Positions 50,892-63,176 of a DNA stretch of 64,000 nt are shown one piece after another. Every line of letters starts with the position of its first letter. Position 1 is the stretch's first letter. The notes below the pieces were generated by a model that saw only the letters and a program-made list of their open reading frames with translations, was not told the origin of the DNA and searched no databases. Both the position numbers and the translations under genes were made by a program. This DNA is from Auanema rhodensis. Lineage: Eukaryota > Nematoda > Chromadorea > Rhabditida > Rhabditidae. The DNA is taken from positions 2,480,001-2,544,000 of the forward strand of contig OZ059894.1 in the NCBI GenBank assembly GCA_964057225.1, given 5' to 3'.

Positions 50892-51943
50892 CAAAAACAT
50901 TTTGACAAAAATTTTTTCGAAAAATTTCAAAATAATTTAGCAAAAAGTAGATGTTTTTAGATTCCTTTTTTTAAGGCAAAGACGATGGACAATGTTATTC
51001 AACGAAAAAATTAATTCTTCAGGGTGAAAATCGAGGATATAAGTGTGAACTTATATCAGTTGATATCTCGGTGCATTTTTAAGCTAGCGCAAATCTGATA
51101 ACACAGATCGATGCAGCTTAAAAATCCGCATCGAATGCACTATACTACATTGAGAAACGCTTAATACAAAAATTAGTTATGATCGTTTGAAAAATGATGC
51201 ATTAGTGTATGTTGAGTTTCCATGTACACTCAACATTGCTTCCAAAAACATTTTGACAAAAATTTTTTCGAAAAATTTCAAAATAATTTAGCAAAAAGTA
51301 GATGTTTTCAGATTTTTTTTTCAAAGCAAAGACAATGGACAATGTTATTCAACGAAAAAATTAATTCTTTAGGGTGAAAATCGAGGATATAAGTGTGAAC
51401 TTATATCAGTTGATATCTCGGTGCATTTTTAAGCTAGCGCAAATCTGATAACACAGATCGACGCAGCTTAAAAATCCGCATCGAATGCACTATACTACAT
51501 TGAGAAACGCTCAATACAAAAATTAGTTATGATCGTTTGAAAAATGATGCATTAGTGTATGTTGAGTTTCCATGTACACTCAACATTGCTTCCAAAAACA
51601 TTTTGACAAAAATTTTTTCGAAAAATTTCAAAATAATTTAGCAAAAAGTAGATGTTTTTAGATTCCTTTTTTCAAGGCAAAGACGATGGACGATGTTATT
51701 CAACGAAAAAATTAATTCTTCAGGGTGAAAATCGAGGATATAAGTGTGAACATATATCAGTTGATATCTCGGTGCATTTTTAAGCTAGCGCAAATCTGAT
51801 AACACAGATCGACGCAGCTTACAAATCCGCATCGAATGCACTATACTACATTGAGAAACGCCTAATACAAAAATTAGTTATGATCGTTTGAAAAATGATG
51901 CATTAGTGTATGTTGAGTTTCCATGTACACTCAACATTGCTTC
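50892..51943 (+). repeat. 3-monomer unit, copy 3, ending in a recombinant monomer
   Basis: Monomers 146-148. The first two match the preceding units. Monomer 148 (51593) begins like monomers 142/145 (GACGATG at 51689) but continues with AACATATATC, AGCTTACAAATCC and ACGCCTAAT, the markers of the next domain. The switch lies between about 51693 and 51751. Confidence 0.85.
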
Positions 51944-54900
51944 CAAAAACATTTTGACAAAAATTTTTTCGAAAAATTTCAGAATAATTTAGCGAAAAGT
52001 AGATGTTTTTAGATTCCTTTTTTCAAGGCAAAGACGATGGACATTGTTATTCAACGAAAAAATTAATTCTTCAGGGTGAAAATCGAGGATATAAGTGTGA
52101 ACATATATCAGTTGATATCTCGGTGCATTTTTAAGCTAGCGCAAATCTGATAACACAGATCGACGCAGCTTACAAATCCGCATCGAATGCACTATACTAC
52201 ATTAAGAAACGCCTAATACAAAAATTAGTTATGATCGTTTGAAAAATGATGCATTAGTGTATGTTGAGTTTCCATGTACACTCAACATTGCTTCCAAAAA
52301 CATTTTGACAAAAATTTTTTCGAAAAATTTCAAAATAATTTAGCAAAAAGTAGATGTTTTTAGATTCCTTTTTTCAAGGCGAAGACGATGGACATTGTTA
52401 TTCAACGAAAAAATTAATTCTTCAGGGTGAAAATCGAGGATATAAGTGTGATTTTATATCAGTTGATATCTCGGTGCATTTTTAAGCTAGCGCAAATCTG
52501 ATAACACAGATCGACGCAGCTTAAAAATCCGCATCGAATGCACTATACTACATTGAGAAACGCTTAATACAAAAATTAGTTATGATCGTTTGAAAAATGA
52601 TGCATTAGTGTATGTTGAGTTTCCATGTACACTCAACATTGCTTCCAAAAACATTTTGACAAAAATTTTTTCGAAAAATTTCAAAATAATTTAGCAGAAA
52701 GTAGATGTTTTTAGATTCATTTTGTCAAGGCGAAGACGATGGACATTGTTATTCAACGAAAAATTTAATTCTTCAGGGTGAAAATCGAGGATATAAGTGT
52801 GAACTTATATCAGTTGATATCTCGGTGCATTTTTAAGCTAGCGCAAATCTGATAACACAGATCGACGCAGCTTAAAAATCCGCATCGAATGCACTATTCT
52901 ACATTGAGAAACGCTCAATACAAAAATTAGTTATGATCGTTTGAAAAATGATGCATTAGTGTATGTTGAGTTTCCATGTACACTCAACATTGCTTCCAAA
53001 AACATTTTGACAAAAATTTTTTCGGAAAATTTCAAGATAATTTAGCAAAAAGTAGATGTTTTTAGATTCCTTTTTTCAAGGCAAAGACGATGGACATTGT
53101 TATTCAACGAAAAATGTAATTCTTCAGGGTGAAAATCGAGGATATAAGTGTGAACATATATCAGTTGATATCTCGGTGCATTTTTAAGCTAGCGCAAATC
53201 TGATAACACAGATCGACGCAGCTTAAAAATCCGCATCGAATGCACTATACTACATTGAGAAACGCTCAATACAAAAATTAGTTATGATCGTTTGAAAAAT
53301 GATGCATTAGTGTATGTTGAGTTTCCATGTACACTCAACATTGCTTCCAAAAACATTTTGACAAAAATTTTTTCGAAAAATTTCAAGATAATTTAGCGAA
53401 AAGTAGATGTTTTTAGATTCCTTTTTTCAAGGCGAAGACGATGGACATTGTTATTCAACGAAAAAATTAATTCTTCAGGGTGAAAATCGAGGATATAAGT
53501 GTGAACTTATATCAGTTGATATCTCGGTGCATTTCTAAGCTAGCGCAAATCTGATAACACAGATCGACGCAGCTTAAAAATCCGCATCGAATGCACTATA
53601 CTACATTGAGAAACGCTTAATACAAAAATTAGTTATGATCGTTTGAAAAATGATGCATTAGTGTATGTTGAGTTTCCATGTACACTCAACATTGCTTCCA
53701 AAAACATTTTGACAAAAATTTTTTCGAAAAATTTCAAAATAATTTAGCAAAAAGTAGATGTTTTTAGATTCCTTTTTTCAAGGCGAAGACGATGGACATT
53801 GTTATTCAACGAAAAAATTAATTCTTCAGGGTGAAAATCGAGGATATAAGTGTGATTTTAAATCAGTTGATATCTCGGTGCATTTCTAAGCTAGCGCAAA
53901 TCTGATAACACAGATCGACGCAGCTTAAAAATCCGCATCGAATGCACTATACTACATTGAGAAACGCTTAATACAAAAATTAGTTATGATCGTTTGAAAA
54001 ATGATGCATTAGTGTATGTTGAGTTTCCATGTACACTCAACATTGCTTCCAAAAACATTTTGACAAAAATTTTTTCGAAAAATTTCAAAATAATTTAGCA
54101 AAAAGTAGATGTTTTTAGATTCCTTTTTTCAAGGCGAAGACGATGGACATTGTTATTCAACGAAAAAATTAATTCTTCAGGGTGAAAATCGAGGATATAA
54201 GTGTGAACATATATCAGTTGATATCTCGGTGCATTTTTAAGCTAGCGCAAATCTGATAACACAGATCGACGCAGCTTACAAATCCGCATCGAATGCACTA
54301 TACTACATTAAAAAACGCCTAATACAAAAATTAGTTATGATCGTTTGAAAAATGATGCATTAGTGTATGTTGAGTTTCCATGTACACTCAACATTGCTTC
54401 CAAAAACATTTTGACAAAAATTTTTTCGAAAAATTTCAAAATAATTTAGCAAAAAGTAGATGTTTTTAGATTCCTTTTTTCAAGGCGAAGACGATGGACA
54501 TTGTTATTCAACGAAAAAATTAATTCTTCAGGGTGAAAATCGAGGATATAAGTGTGATTTTATATCAGTTGATATCTCGGTGCATTTTTAAGCTAGCGCA
54601 AATCTGATAACACAGATCGACGCAGCTTAAAAATCCGCATCGAATGCACTATACTACATTGAGAAACGCTTAATACAAAAATTAGTTATGATCGTTTGAA
54701 AAATGATGCATTAGTGTATGTTGAGTTTCCATGTACACTCAACATTGCTTCCAAAAACATTTTGACAAAAATTTTTTCGAAAAATTTCAAAATAATTTAG
54801 CAAAAAGTAGATGTTTTTAGATACCTTTTTTTAAGGCAAAGACGATGGACATTGTTATTCAACGAAAAAATTATTTCTTCAGGGTGAAAATCGAGGATAT

Positions 54901-55453
54901 AAGTGTGAACTTATATCAGTTGATATCTCGGTGCATTTTTAAGCTAGCGCAAATCTGATAACACAGATCGACGCAGCTTACAAATCCGCATCGAATGCAC
55001 TATACTACATTGAGAAACGCCTAATACAAAAATTAGTTATGATCGTTTGAAAAATGATGCATTAGTGTATGTTGAGTTTCCATGTACACTCAACATTGCT
55101 TCCAAAAACATTTTGACAAAAATTTTTTCGAAAAATTTCAAAATAATTTAGCAAAAAGTAGATGTTTTTAGATTCCTTTTTTCAAGGCAAAGACGATGGA
55201 CATTGTTATTCAACGAAAAAATTAATTCTTCAGGGTGAAAATCGAGGATATAAGTGTGATTTTATATCAGTTGATATCTCGGTGCATTTTTAAGCTAGCG
55301 CAAATCTGATAACACAGATCGACGCAGCTTAAAAATCCGCATCGAATGCACTATACTACATTGAGAAACGCTTAATACAAAAATTAGTTATGATCGTTTG
55401 AAAAATGATGCATTAGTGTATGTTGAGTTTCCATGTACACTCAACATTGCTTC
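51944..55453 (+). repeat. Distal variant domain, monomers 149-158
   Basis: Markers nearly absent upstream become common: AGCGAAAAG, AGCTTACAAATCC, ACGCCTAAT, TGTGATTTTATATC, TTTCTAAGC, CGGAAAATTTCAAG and AGATACCTTTTTTT. T types (CAAGAAG) are absent. Monomer 151 (52646) is notably divergent (AGCAGAAAG, GATTCATTTTGTC, AAAATTTAATTC). No fixed unit across this stretch; monomers 152-154 recur at 160-162 (2808 bp) and 165-167. Confidence 0.85.
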
Positions 55454-57208
55454 CAAAAACATTTTGACAAAAATTTTTTCGAAAAATTTCAAAATAATTT
55501 AGCAAAAAGTAGATGTTTTTAGATACCTTTTTTTAAGGCAAAGACGATGGACATTGTTATTCAACGAAAAAATTATTTCTTCAGGGTGAAAATCGAGGAT
55601 ATAAGTGTGAACTTATATCAGTTGATATCTCGGTGCATTTTTAAGCTAGCGCAAATCTGATAACACAGATCGACGCAGCTTAAAAATCCGCATCGAATGC
55701 ACTATTCTACATTGAGAAACGCTCAATACAAAAATTAGTTATGATCGTTTGAAAAATGATGCATTAGTGTATGTTGAGTTTCCATGTACACTCAACATTG
55801 CTTCCAAAAACATTTTGACAAAAATTTTTTCGGAAAATTTCAAGATAATTTAGCAAAAAGTAGATGTTTTTAGATTCCTTTTTTCAAGGCAAAGACGATG
55901 GACATTGTTATTCAACGAAAAATGTAATTCTTCAGGGTGAAAATCGAGGATATAAGTGTGAACATATATCAGTTGATATCTCGGTGCATTTTTAAGCTAG
56001 CGCAAATCTGATAACACAGATCGACGCAGCTTAAAAATCCGCATCGAATGCACTATACTACATTGAGAAACGCTCAATACAAAAATTAGTTATGATCGTT
56101 TGAAAAATGATGCATTAGTGTATGTTGAGTTTCCATGTACACTCAACATTGCTTCCAAAAACATTTTGACAAAAATTTTTCCGAAAAATTTCAAGATAAT
56201 TTAGCGAAAAGTAGATGTTTTTAGATTCCTTTTTTCAAGGCGAAGACGATGGACATTGTTATTCAACGAAAAAATTAATTCTTCAGGGTGAAAATCGAGG
56301 ATATAAGTGTGAACTTATATCAGTTGATATCTCGGTGCATTTCTAAGCTAGCGCAAATCTGATAACACAGATCGACGCAGCTTAAAAATCCGCATCGAAT
56401 GCACTATACTACATTGAGAAACGCTTAATACAAAAATTAGTTATGATCGTTTGAAAAATGATGCATTAGTGTATGTTGAGTTTCCATGTACACTCAACAT
56501 TGCTTCCAAAAACATTTTGACAAAAATTTTTTCGAAAAATTTCAAAATAATTTAGCAAAAAGTAGATGTTTTTAGATTCCTTTTTTCAAGGCGAAGACGA
56601 TGGACATTGTTATTCAACGAAAAAATTAATTCTTCAGGGTGAAAATCGAGGATATAAGTGTGATTTTATATCAGTTGATATCTCGGTGCATTTCTAAGCT
56701 AGCGCAAATCTGATAACACAGATCGACGCAGCTTAAAAATCCGCATCGAATGCACTATACTACATTGAGAAACGCTTAATACAAAAATTAGTTATGATCG
56801 TTTGAAAAATGATGCATTAGTGTATGTTGAGTTTCCATGTACACTCAACATTGCTTCCAAAAACATTTTGACAAGAATTTTTTCGAAAAATTTCAAAATA
56901 ATTTAGCAAAAAGTAGATGTTTTTAGATTCCTTTTTTCAAGGCAAAGACGATGGACATTGTTATTCAACGAAAAAATTAATTCTTCAGGGTGAAAATCGA
57001 GGATATAAGTGTGAACTTATATCAGTTGATATCTCGGTGCATTTTTAAGCTAGCGCAAATCTGATAACACAGATCGACGCAGCTTAAAAATCCGCATCGA
57101 ATGCACTATACTACATTGAGAAACGCTTAATACAAAAATTAGTTATGATCGTTTGAAAAATGATGCATTAGTGTATGTTGAGTTTCCATGTACACTCAAC
57201 ATTGCTTC
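55454..57208 (+). repeat. 5-monomer higher-order unit, copy 1
   Basis: Monomers 159-163: AGATACCTTTTTTT with CTATTCTAC; CGGAAAATTTCAAG with AAAATGTAATTC; CAAGATAATTTAGCG with TTTCTAAGC; TGTGATTTTATATC with TTTCTAAGC; plain GACATTG type. Private: TTTTTCCGAAAA near 56176 and ACAAGAATTTT near 56871. Confidence 0.88.
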
Positions 57209-58963
57209 CAAAAACATTTTGACAAAAATTTTTTCGAAAAATTTCAAAATAATTTAGCAAAAAGTAGATGTTTTTAGATACCTTTTTTTAAGGCAAAGAC
57301 GATGGACATTGTTATTCAACGAAAAAATTATTTCTTCAGGGTGAAAATCGAGGATATAAGTGTGAACTTATATCAGTTGATATCTCGGTGCATTTTTAAG
57401 CTAGCGCAAATCTGATAACACAGATCGACGCAGCTTAAAAATCCGCATCGAATGCACTATTCTACATTGAGAAACGCTCAATACAAAAATTAGTTATGAT
57501 CGTTTGAAAAATGATGCATTAGTGTATGTTGAGTTTCCATGTACACTCAACATTGCTTCCAAAAACATTTTGACAAAAATTTTTTCGGAAAATTTCAAGA
57601 TAATTTAGCAAAAAGTAGATGTTTTTAGATTCCTTTTTTCAAGGCAAAGACGATGGACATTGTTATTCAACGAAAAATGTAATTCTTCAGGGTGAAAATC
57701 GAGGATATAAGTGTGAACATATATCAGTTGATATCTCGGTGCATTTTTAAGCTAGCGCAAATCTGATAACACAGATCGACGCAGCTTAAAAATCCGCATC
57801 GAATGCACTATACTACATTGAGAAACGCTCAATACAAAAATTAGTTATGATCGTTTGAAAAATGATGCATTAGTGTATGTTGAGTTTCCATGTACACTCA
57901 ACATTGCTTCCAAAAACATTTTGACAAAAATTTTTTCGAAAAATTTCAAGATAATTTAGCGAAAAGTAGATGTTTTTAGATTCCTTTTTTCAAGGCGAAG
58001 ACGATGGACATTGTTATTCAACGAAAAAATTAATTCTTCAGGGTGAAAATCGAGGATATAAGTGTGAACTTATATCAGTTGATATCTCGGTGCATTTCTA
58101 AGCTAGCGCAAATCTGATAACACAGATCGACGCAGCTTAAAAATCCGCATCGAATGCACTATACTACATTGAGAAACGCTTAATACAAAAATTAGTTATG
58201 ATCGTTTGAAAAATGATGCATTAGTGTATGTTGAGTTTCCATGTACACTCAACATTGCTTCCAAAAACATTTTGACAAAAATTTTTTCGAAAAATTTTAA
58301 AATAATTTAGCAAAAAGTAGATGTTTTTAGATTCCTTTTTTCAAGGCGAAGACGATGGACATTGTTATTCAACGAAAAAATTAATTCTTCAGGGTGAAAA
58401 TCGAGGATATAAGTGTGATTTTATATCAGTTGATATCTCGGTGCATTTCTAAGCTAGCGCAAATCTGATAACACAGATCGACGCAGCTTAAAAATCCGCA
58501 TCGAATGCACTATACTACATTGAGAAACGCTTAATACAAAAATTAGTTATGATCGTTTGAAAAATGATGCATTAGTGTATGTTGAGTTTCCATGTACACT
58601 CAACATTGCTTCCAAAAACATTTTGACAAAAATTTTTTCGAAAAATTTCAAAATAATTTAGCAAAAAGTAGATGTTTTTAGATTCCTTTTTTCAAGGCAA
58701 AGACGATGGACATTGTTATTCAACGAAAAAATTAATTCTTCAGGGTGAAAATCGAGGATATAAGTGTGAACTTATATCAGTTGATATCTCGGTGCATTTT
58801 TAAGCTAGCGCAAATCTGATAACACAGATCGACGCAGCTTAAAAATCCGCATCGAATGCACTATACTACATTGAGAAACGCTTAATACAAAAATTAGTTA
58901 TGATCGTTTGAAAAATGATGCATTAGTGTATGTTGAGTTTCCATGTACACTCAACATTGCTTC
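57209..58963 (+). repeat. 5-monomer higher-order unit, copy 2
   Basis: Monomers 164-168 repeat the five signatures 1755 bp later (CGGAAAA at 55831 and 57586). Private: AAAATTTTAAAATAA near 58295. Confidence 0.88.
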
Positions 58964-59665
58964 CAAAAACATTTTGACAAAAATTTTTTCGAAAAATTTC
59001 AAAATAATTTAGCAAAAAGTAGATGTTTTTAGATACCTTTTTTTAAGGCAAAGACGATGGACATTGTTATTCAACGAAAAAATTATTTCTTCAGGGTGAA
59101 AATCGAGGATATAAGTGTGAACTTATATCAGTTGATATCTCGGTGCATTTTTAAGCTAGCGCAAATCTGATAACACAGATCGACGCAGCTTAAAAATCCG
59201 CATCGAATGCACTATACTACATTGAGAAACGCTCAATACAAAAATTAGTTATGATCGTTTGAAAAATGATGAATTAGTGTATGTTGAGTTTCCATGTACA
59301 CTCAACATTGCTTCCAAAAACATTTTGACAAAAATTTTTTCGAAAAATTTCAAAATAATTTAGCGAAAAGTAGATGTTTTTAGATTCCTTTTTTCAAGGC
59401 GAAGACGATGGACATTGTTATTCAACGAAAAAATTAATTCTTCAGGGTGAAAATCGAGGATATAAGTGTGAACTTATATCAGTTGATATCTCGGTGCATT
59501 TTTAAGCTAGCGCAAATCTGATAACACAGATCGACGCAGCTTAAAAATCCGCATCGAATGCACTATACTACATTGAGAAACGCTTAATACAAAAATTAGT
59601 TATGATCGTTTGAAAAATGATGCATTAGTGTATGTTGAGTTTCCATGTACACTCAACATTGCTTC
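58964..59665 (+). repeat. 2-monomer unit (distal domain), copy 1
   Basis: Monomers 169-170: AGATACCTTTTTTT with AAAAAATTATTTC, then AGCGAAAAG with GGCGAAG. Confidence 0.82.
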
Positions 59666-60367
59666 CAAAAACATTTTGACAAAAATTTTTTCGAAAAATT
59701 TCAAAATAATTTAGCAAAAAGTAGATGTTTTTAGATACCTTTTTTTAAGGCAAAGACGATGGACATTGTTATTCAACGAAAAAATTATTTCTTCAGGGTG
59801 AAAATCGAGGATATAAGTGTGAACTTATATCAGTTGATATCTCGGTGCATTTTTAAGCTAGCGCAAATCTGATAACACAGATCGACGCAGCTTAAAAATC
59901 CGCATCGAATGCACTATACTACATTGAGAAACGCTCAATACAAAAATTAGTTATGATCGTTTGAAAAATGATGAATTAGTGTATGTTGAGTTTCCATGTA
60001 CACTCAACATTGCTTCCAAAAACATTTTGACAAAAATTTTTTCGAGAAATTTCAAAATAATTTAGCGAAAAGTAGATGTTTTTAGATTCCTTTTTTCAAG
60101 GCGAAGACGATGGACATTGTTATTCAACGAAAAAATTAATTCTTCAGGGTGAAAATCGAGGATATAAGTGTGAACTTATATCAGTTGATATCTCGGTGCA
60201 TTTTTAAGCTAGCGCAAATCTGATAACACAGATCGACGCAGCTTAAAAATCCGCATCGAATGCACTATACTACATTGAGAAACGCTTAATACAAAAATTA
60301 GTTATGATCGTTTGAAAAATGATGCATTAGTGTATGTTGAGTTTCCATGTACACTCAACATTGCTTC
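59666..60367 (+). repeat. 2-monomer unit (distal domain), copy 2
   Basis: Monomers 171-172 repeat the dimer. The second monomer has CGAGAAATTTC where copy 1 has CGAAAAATTTC. Confidence 0.82.
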
Positions 60368-61070
60368 CAAAAACATTTTGACAAAAATTTTTTCGAAAAA
60401 TTTCAAAATAATTTAGCAAAAAGTAGATGTTTTTAGATTCCTTTTTTCAAGGCAAAGACGATGGACATTGTTATTCAACGAAAAAATTAATTCTTCAGGG
60501 TGAAAATCGAGGATATAAGTGTGAACTTATATCAGTTGATATCTCGGTGCATTTTTAAGCTAGCGCAAATCTGATAACACAGATCGACGCAGCTTAAAAA
60601 TCCGCATCGAATGCACTATACTACATTGAGAAACGCTTAATACAAAAATTAGTTATGATCGTTTGAAAAATGATGCATTAGTGTATGTTGAGTTTCCATG
60701 TACACTCAACATTGCTTCCAAAAACATTTTGACAAAAATTTTTTCGAAAAATTTCAAAATAATTTAGCAAAAAGTAGATGTTTTTAGATTCCTTTTTTCA
60801 AGGCAAAGACGATGGACATTGTTATTCAACGAAAAAATTAATTCTTCAGGGTGAAAATCGAGGATATAAGTGTGAACTTATATCAGTTGATATCTCGGTG
60901 CATTTTTAAGCTAGCGCAAATCTGATAACACAGATCGACGCAGCTTAAAAATCCGCATCGAATGCATTATACTACATTGAGAAACGCTTAATACAAAAAA
61001 TTAGTTATGATCGTTTGAAAAATGATGCATTAGTGTATGTTGAGTTTCCATGTACACTCAACATTGCTTC
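60368..61070 (+). repeat. Monomers 173-174, near-consensus; one carries the only 1-base insertion
   Basis: Two plain GACATTG monomers. Monomer 174 is 352 bp because of an extra A in ATACAAAAAATTAG (about 60992-60997). It also has GCATTATAC at 60964-60972. This is the only length gain in the window. Confidence 0.85.
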
Positions 61071-62123
61071 CAAAAACATTTTGACAAAAATTTTTTCGAA
61101 AAATTTCAAAATAATTTAGCAAAAAGTAGATGTTTTTAGATTCCTTTTTTCAAGGCAAAGACGATGGACATTGTTATTCAACGAAAAAATTAATTCTTCA
61201 GGGTGAAAATCGAGGATATAAGTGTGAACATATATCAGTTGATATCTCGGTGCATTTTTAAGCTAGCGCAAATCTGATAACACAGATCGACGCAGCTTAA
61301 AAATCCGCATCGAATGCACTATACCACATTGAGAAACGCTCAATACAAAAATTAGTTATGATCGTTTGAAAAATGATGCATTAGTGTATGTTGAGTTTCC
61401 ATGTACACTCAACATTGCTTCCAAAAACATTTTGACAAAAATTTTTTCGAGAAATTTCAAAATAATTTAGCAAAAAGTAGATGTTTTTAGATTCCTTTTT
61501 TCAAGGCAAAGACGATGGACATTGTTATTCAACGAAAAAATTAATTCTTCAGGGTGAAAATCGAGGATATAAGTGTGAACATATATCAGTTGATATCTCG
61601 GTGCATTTTTAAGCTAGCGCAAATCTGATAACACAGATCGACGCAGCTTAAAAATCCGCATCGAATGCACTATACCACATTGAGAAACGCTCAATACAAA
61701 AATTAGTTATGATCGTTTGAAAAATGATGCATTAGTGTATGTTGAGTTTCCATGTACACTCAACATTGCTTCCAAAAACATTTTGACAAAAATTTTTTCG
61801 AGAAATTTCAAAATAATTTAGCAAAAAGTAGATGTTTTTAGATTCCTTTTTTCAAGGCAAAGACGATGGACATTGTTATTCAACGAAAAAATTAATTCTT
61901 CAGGGTGAAAATCGAGGATATAAGTGTGAACATATATCAGTTGATATCTCGGTGCATTTTTAAGCTAGCGCAAATCTGATAACACAGATCGACGCAGCTT
62001 AAAAATCCGCATCGAATGCACTATACCACATTGAGAAACGCTCAATACAAAAATTAGTTATGATCGTTTGAAAAATGATGCATTAGTGTATGTTGAGTTT
62101 CCATGTACACTCAACATTGCTTC
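61071..62123 (+). repeat. Three tandem copies of one monomer variant (175-177)
   Basis: Each has GACATTG, AACATATATC and the private CTATACCACATTG (near 61320, 61671 and 62022). Monomers 176 and 177 look identical; 175 differs by CGAAAAATTTC versus CGAGAAATTTC. This is recent single-monomer amplification. Confidence 0.88.
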
Positions 62124-63176
62124 CAAAAACATTTTGACAAAAATTTTTTCGAAAAATTTCAAAATAATTTAGCAAAAAGTAGATGTTTTTAGATTCCTTT
62201 TTTCAAGGCGAAGACGATGGACATTGTTATTCAACGAAAAAATTAATTCTTCAGGGTGAAAATCGAGGATATAAGTGTGAACTTATATCAGTTGATATCT
62301 CGGTGCATTTTTAAGCTAGCGCAAATCTGATAACACAGATCGACGCAGCTTACAAATCCGCATCGAATGCACTATACTACATTGAGAAACGCCTAATACA
62401 AAAATTAGTTATGATCGTTTGAAAAATGATGCATTAGTGTATGTTGAGTTTCCATGTACACTCAACATTGCTTCCAAAAACATTTTGACAAAAATTTTTT
62501 CGAAAAATTTCAAAATAATTTAGCGAAAAGTAGATGTTTTTAGATTCCTTTTTTCAAGGCAAAGACGATGGACATTGTTATTCAACGAAAAAATTAATTC
62601 TTCAGGGTGAAAATCGAGGATATAAGTGTGAACATATATCAGTTGATATCTCGGTGCATTTTTAAGCTAGCGCAAATCTGATAACACAGATCGACGCAGC
62701 TTACAAATCCGCATCGAATGCACTATACTACATTAAGAAACGCTCAATAGAAAAATTAGTTATGATCGTTTGAAAAATGATGCATTAGTGTATGTTGAGT
62801 TTCCATGTACACTCAACATTGCTTCCAAAAACATTTTGACAAAAATTTTTTCGAAAAATTTCAAAATAATTTAGCAAAAAGTAGATGTTTTTAGATACCT
62901 TTTTTTAAGGCAAAGACGATGGACATTGTTATTCAACGAAAAAATTATTTCTTCAGGGTGAAAATCGAGGATATAAGTGTGAACTTATATCAGTTGATAT
63001 CTCGGTGCATTTTTAAGCTAGCGCAAATCTGATAACACAGATCGACGCAGCTTAAAAATCCGCATCGAATGCACTATACTACATTGAGAAACGCTCAATA
63101 CAAAAATTAGTTATGATCGTTTGAAAAATGATGAATTAGTGTATGTTGAGTTTCCATGTACACTCAACATTGCTTC
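62124..63176 (+). repeat. 3-monomer unit (distal domain), copy 1
   Basis: Monomers 178-180: GGCGAAG with AGCTTACAAATCC and ACGCCTAAT; AGCGAAAAG with AACATATATC, AGCTTACAAATCC, ATTAAG and CAATAGAAAA; AGATACCTTTTTTT with AAAAAATTATTTC. Confidence 0.85.
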
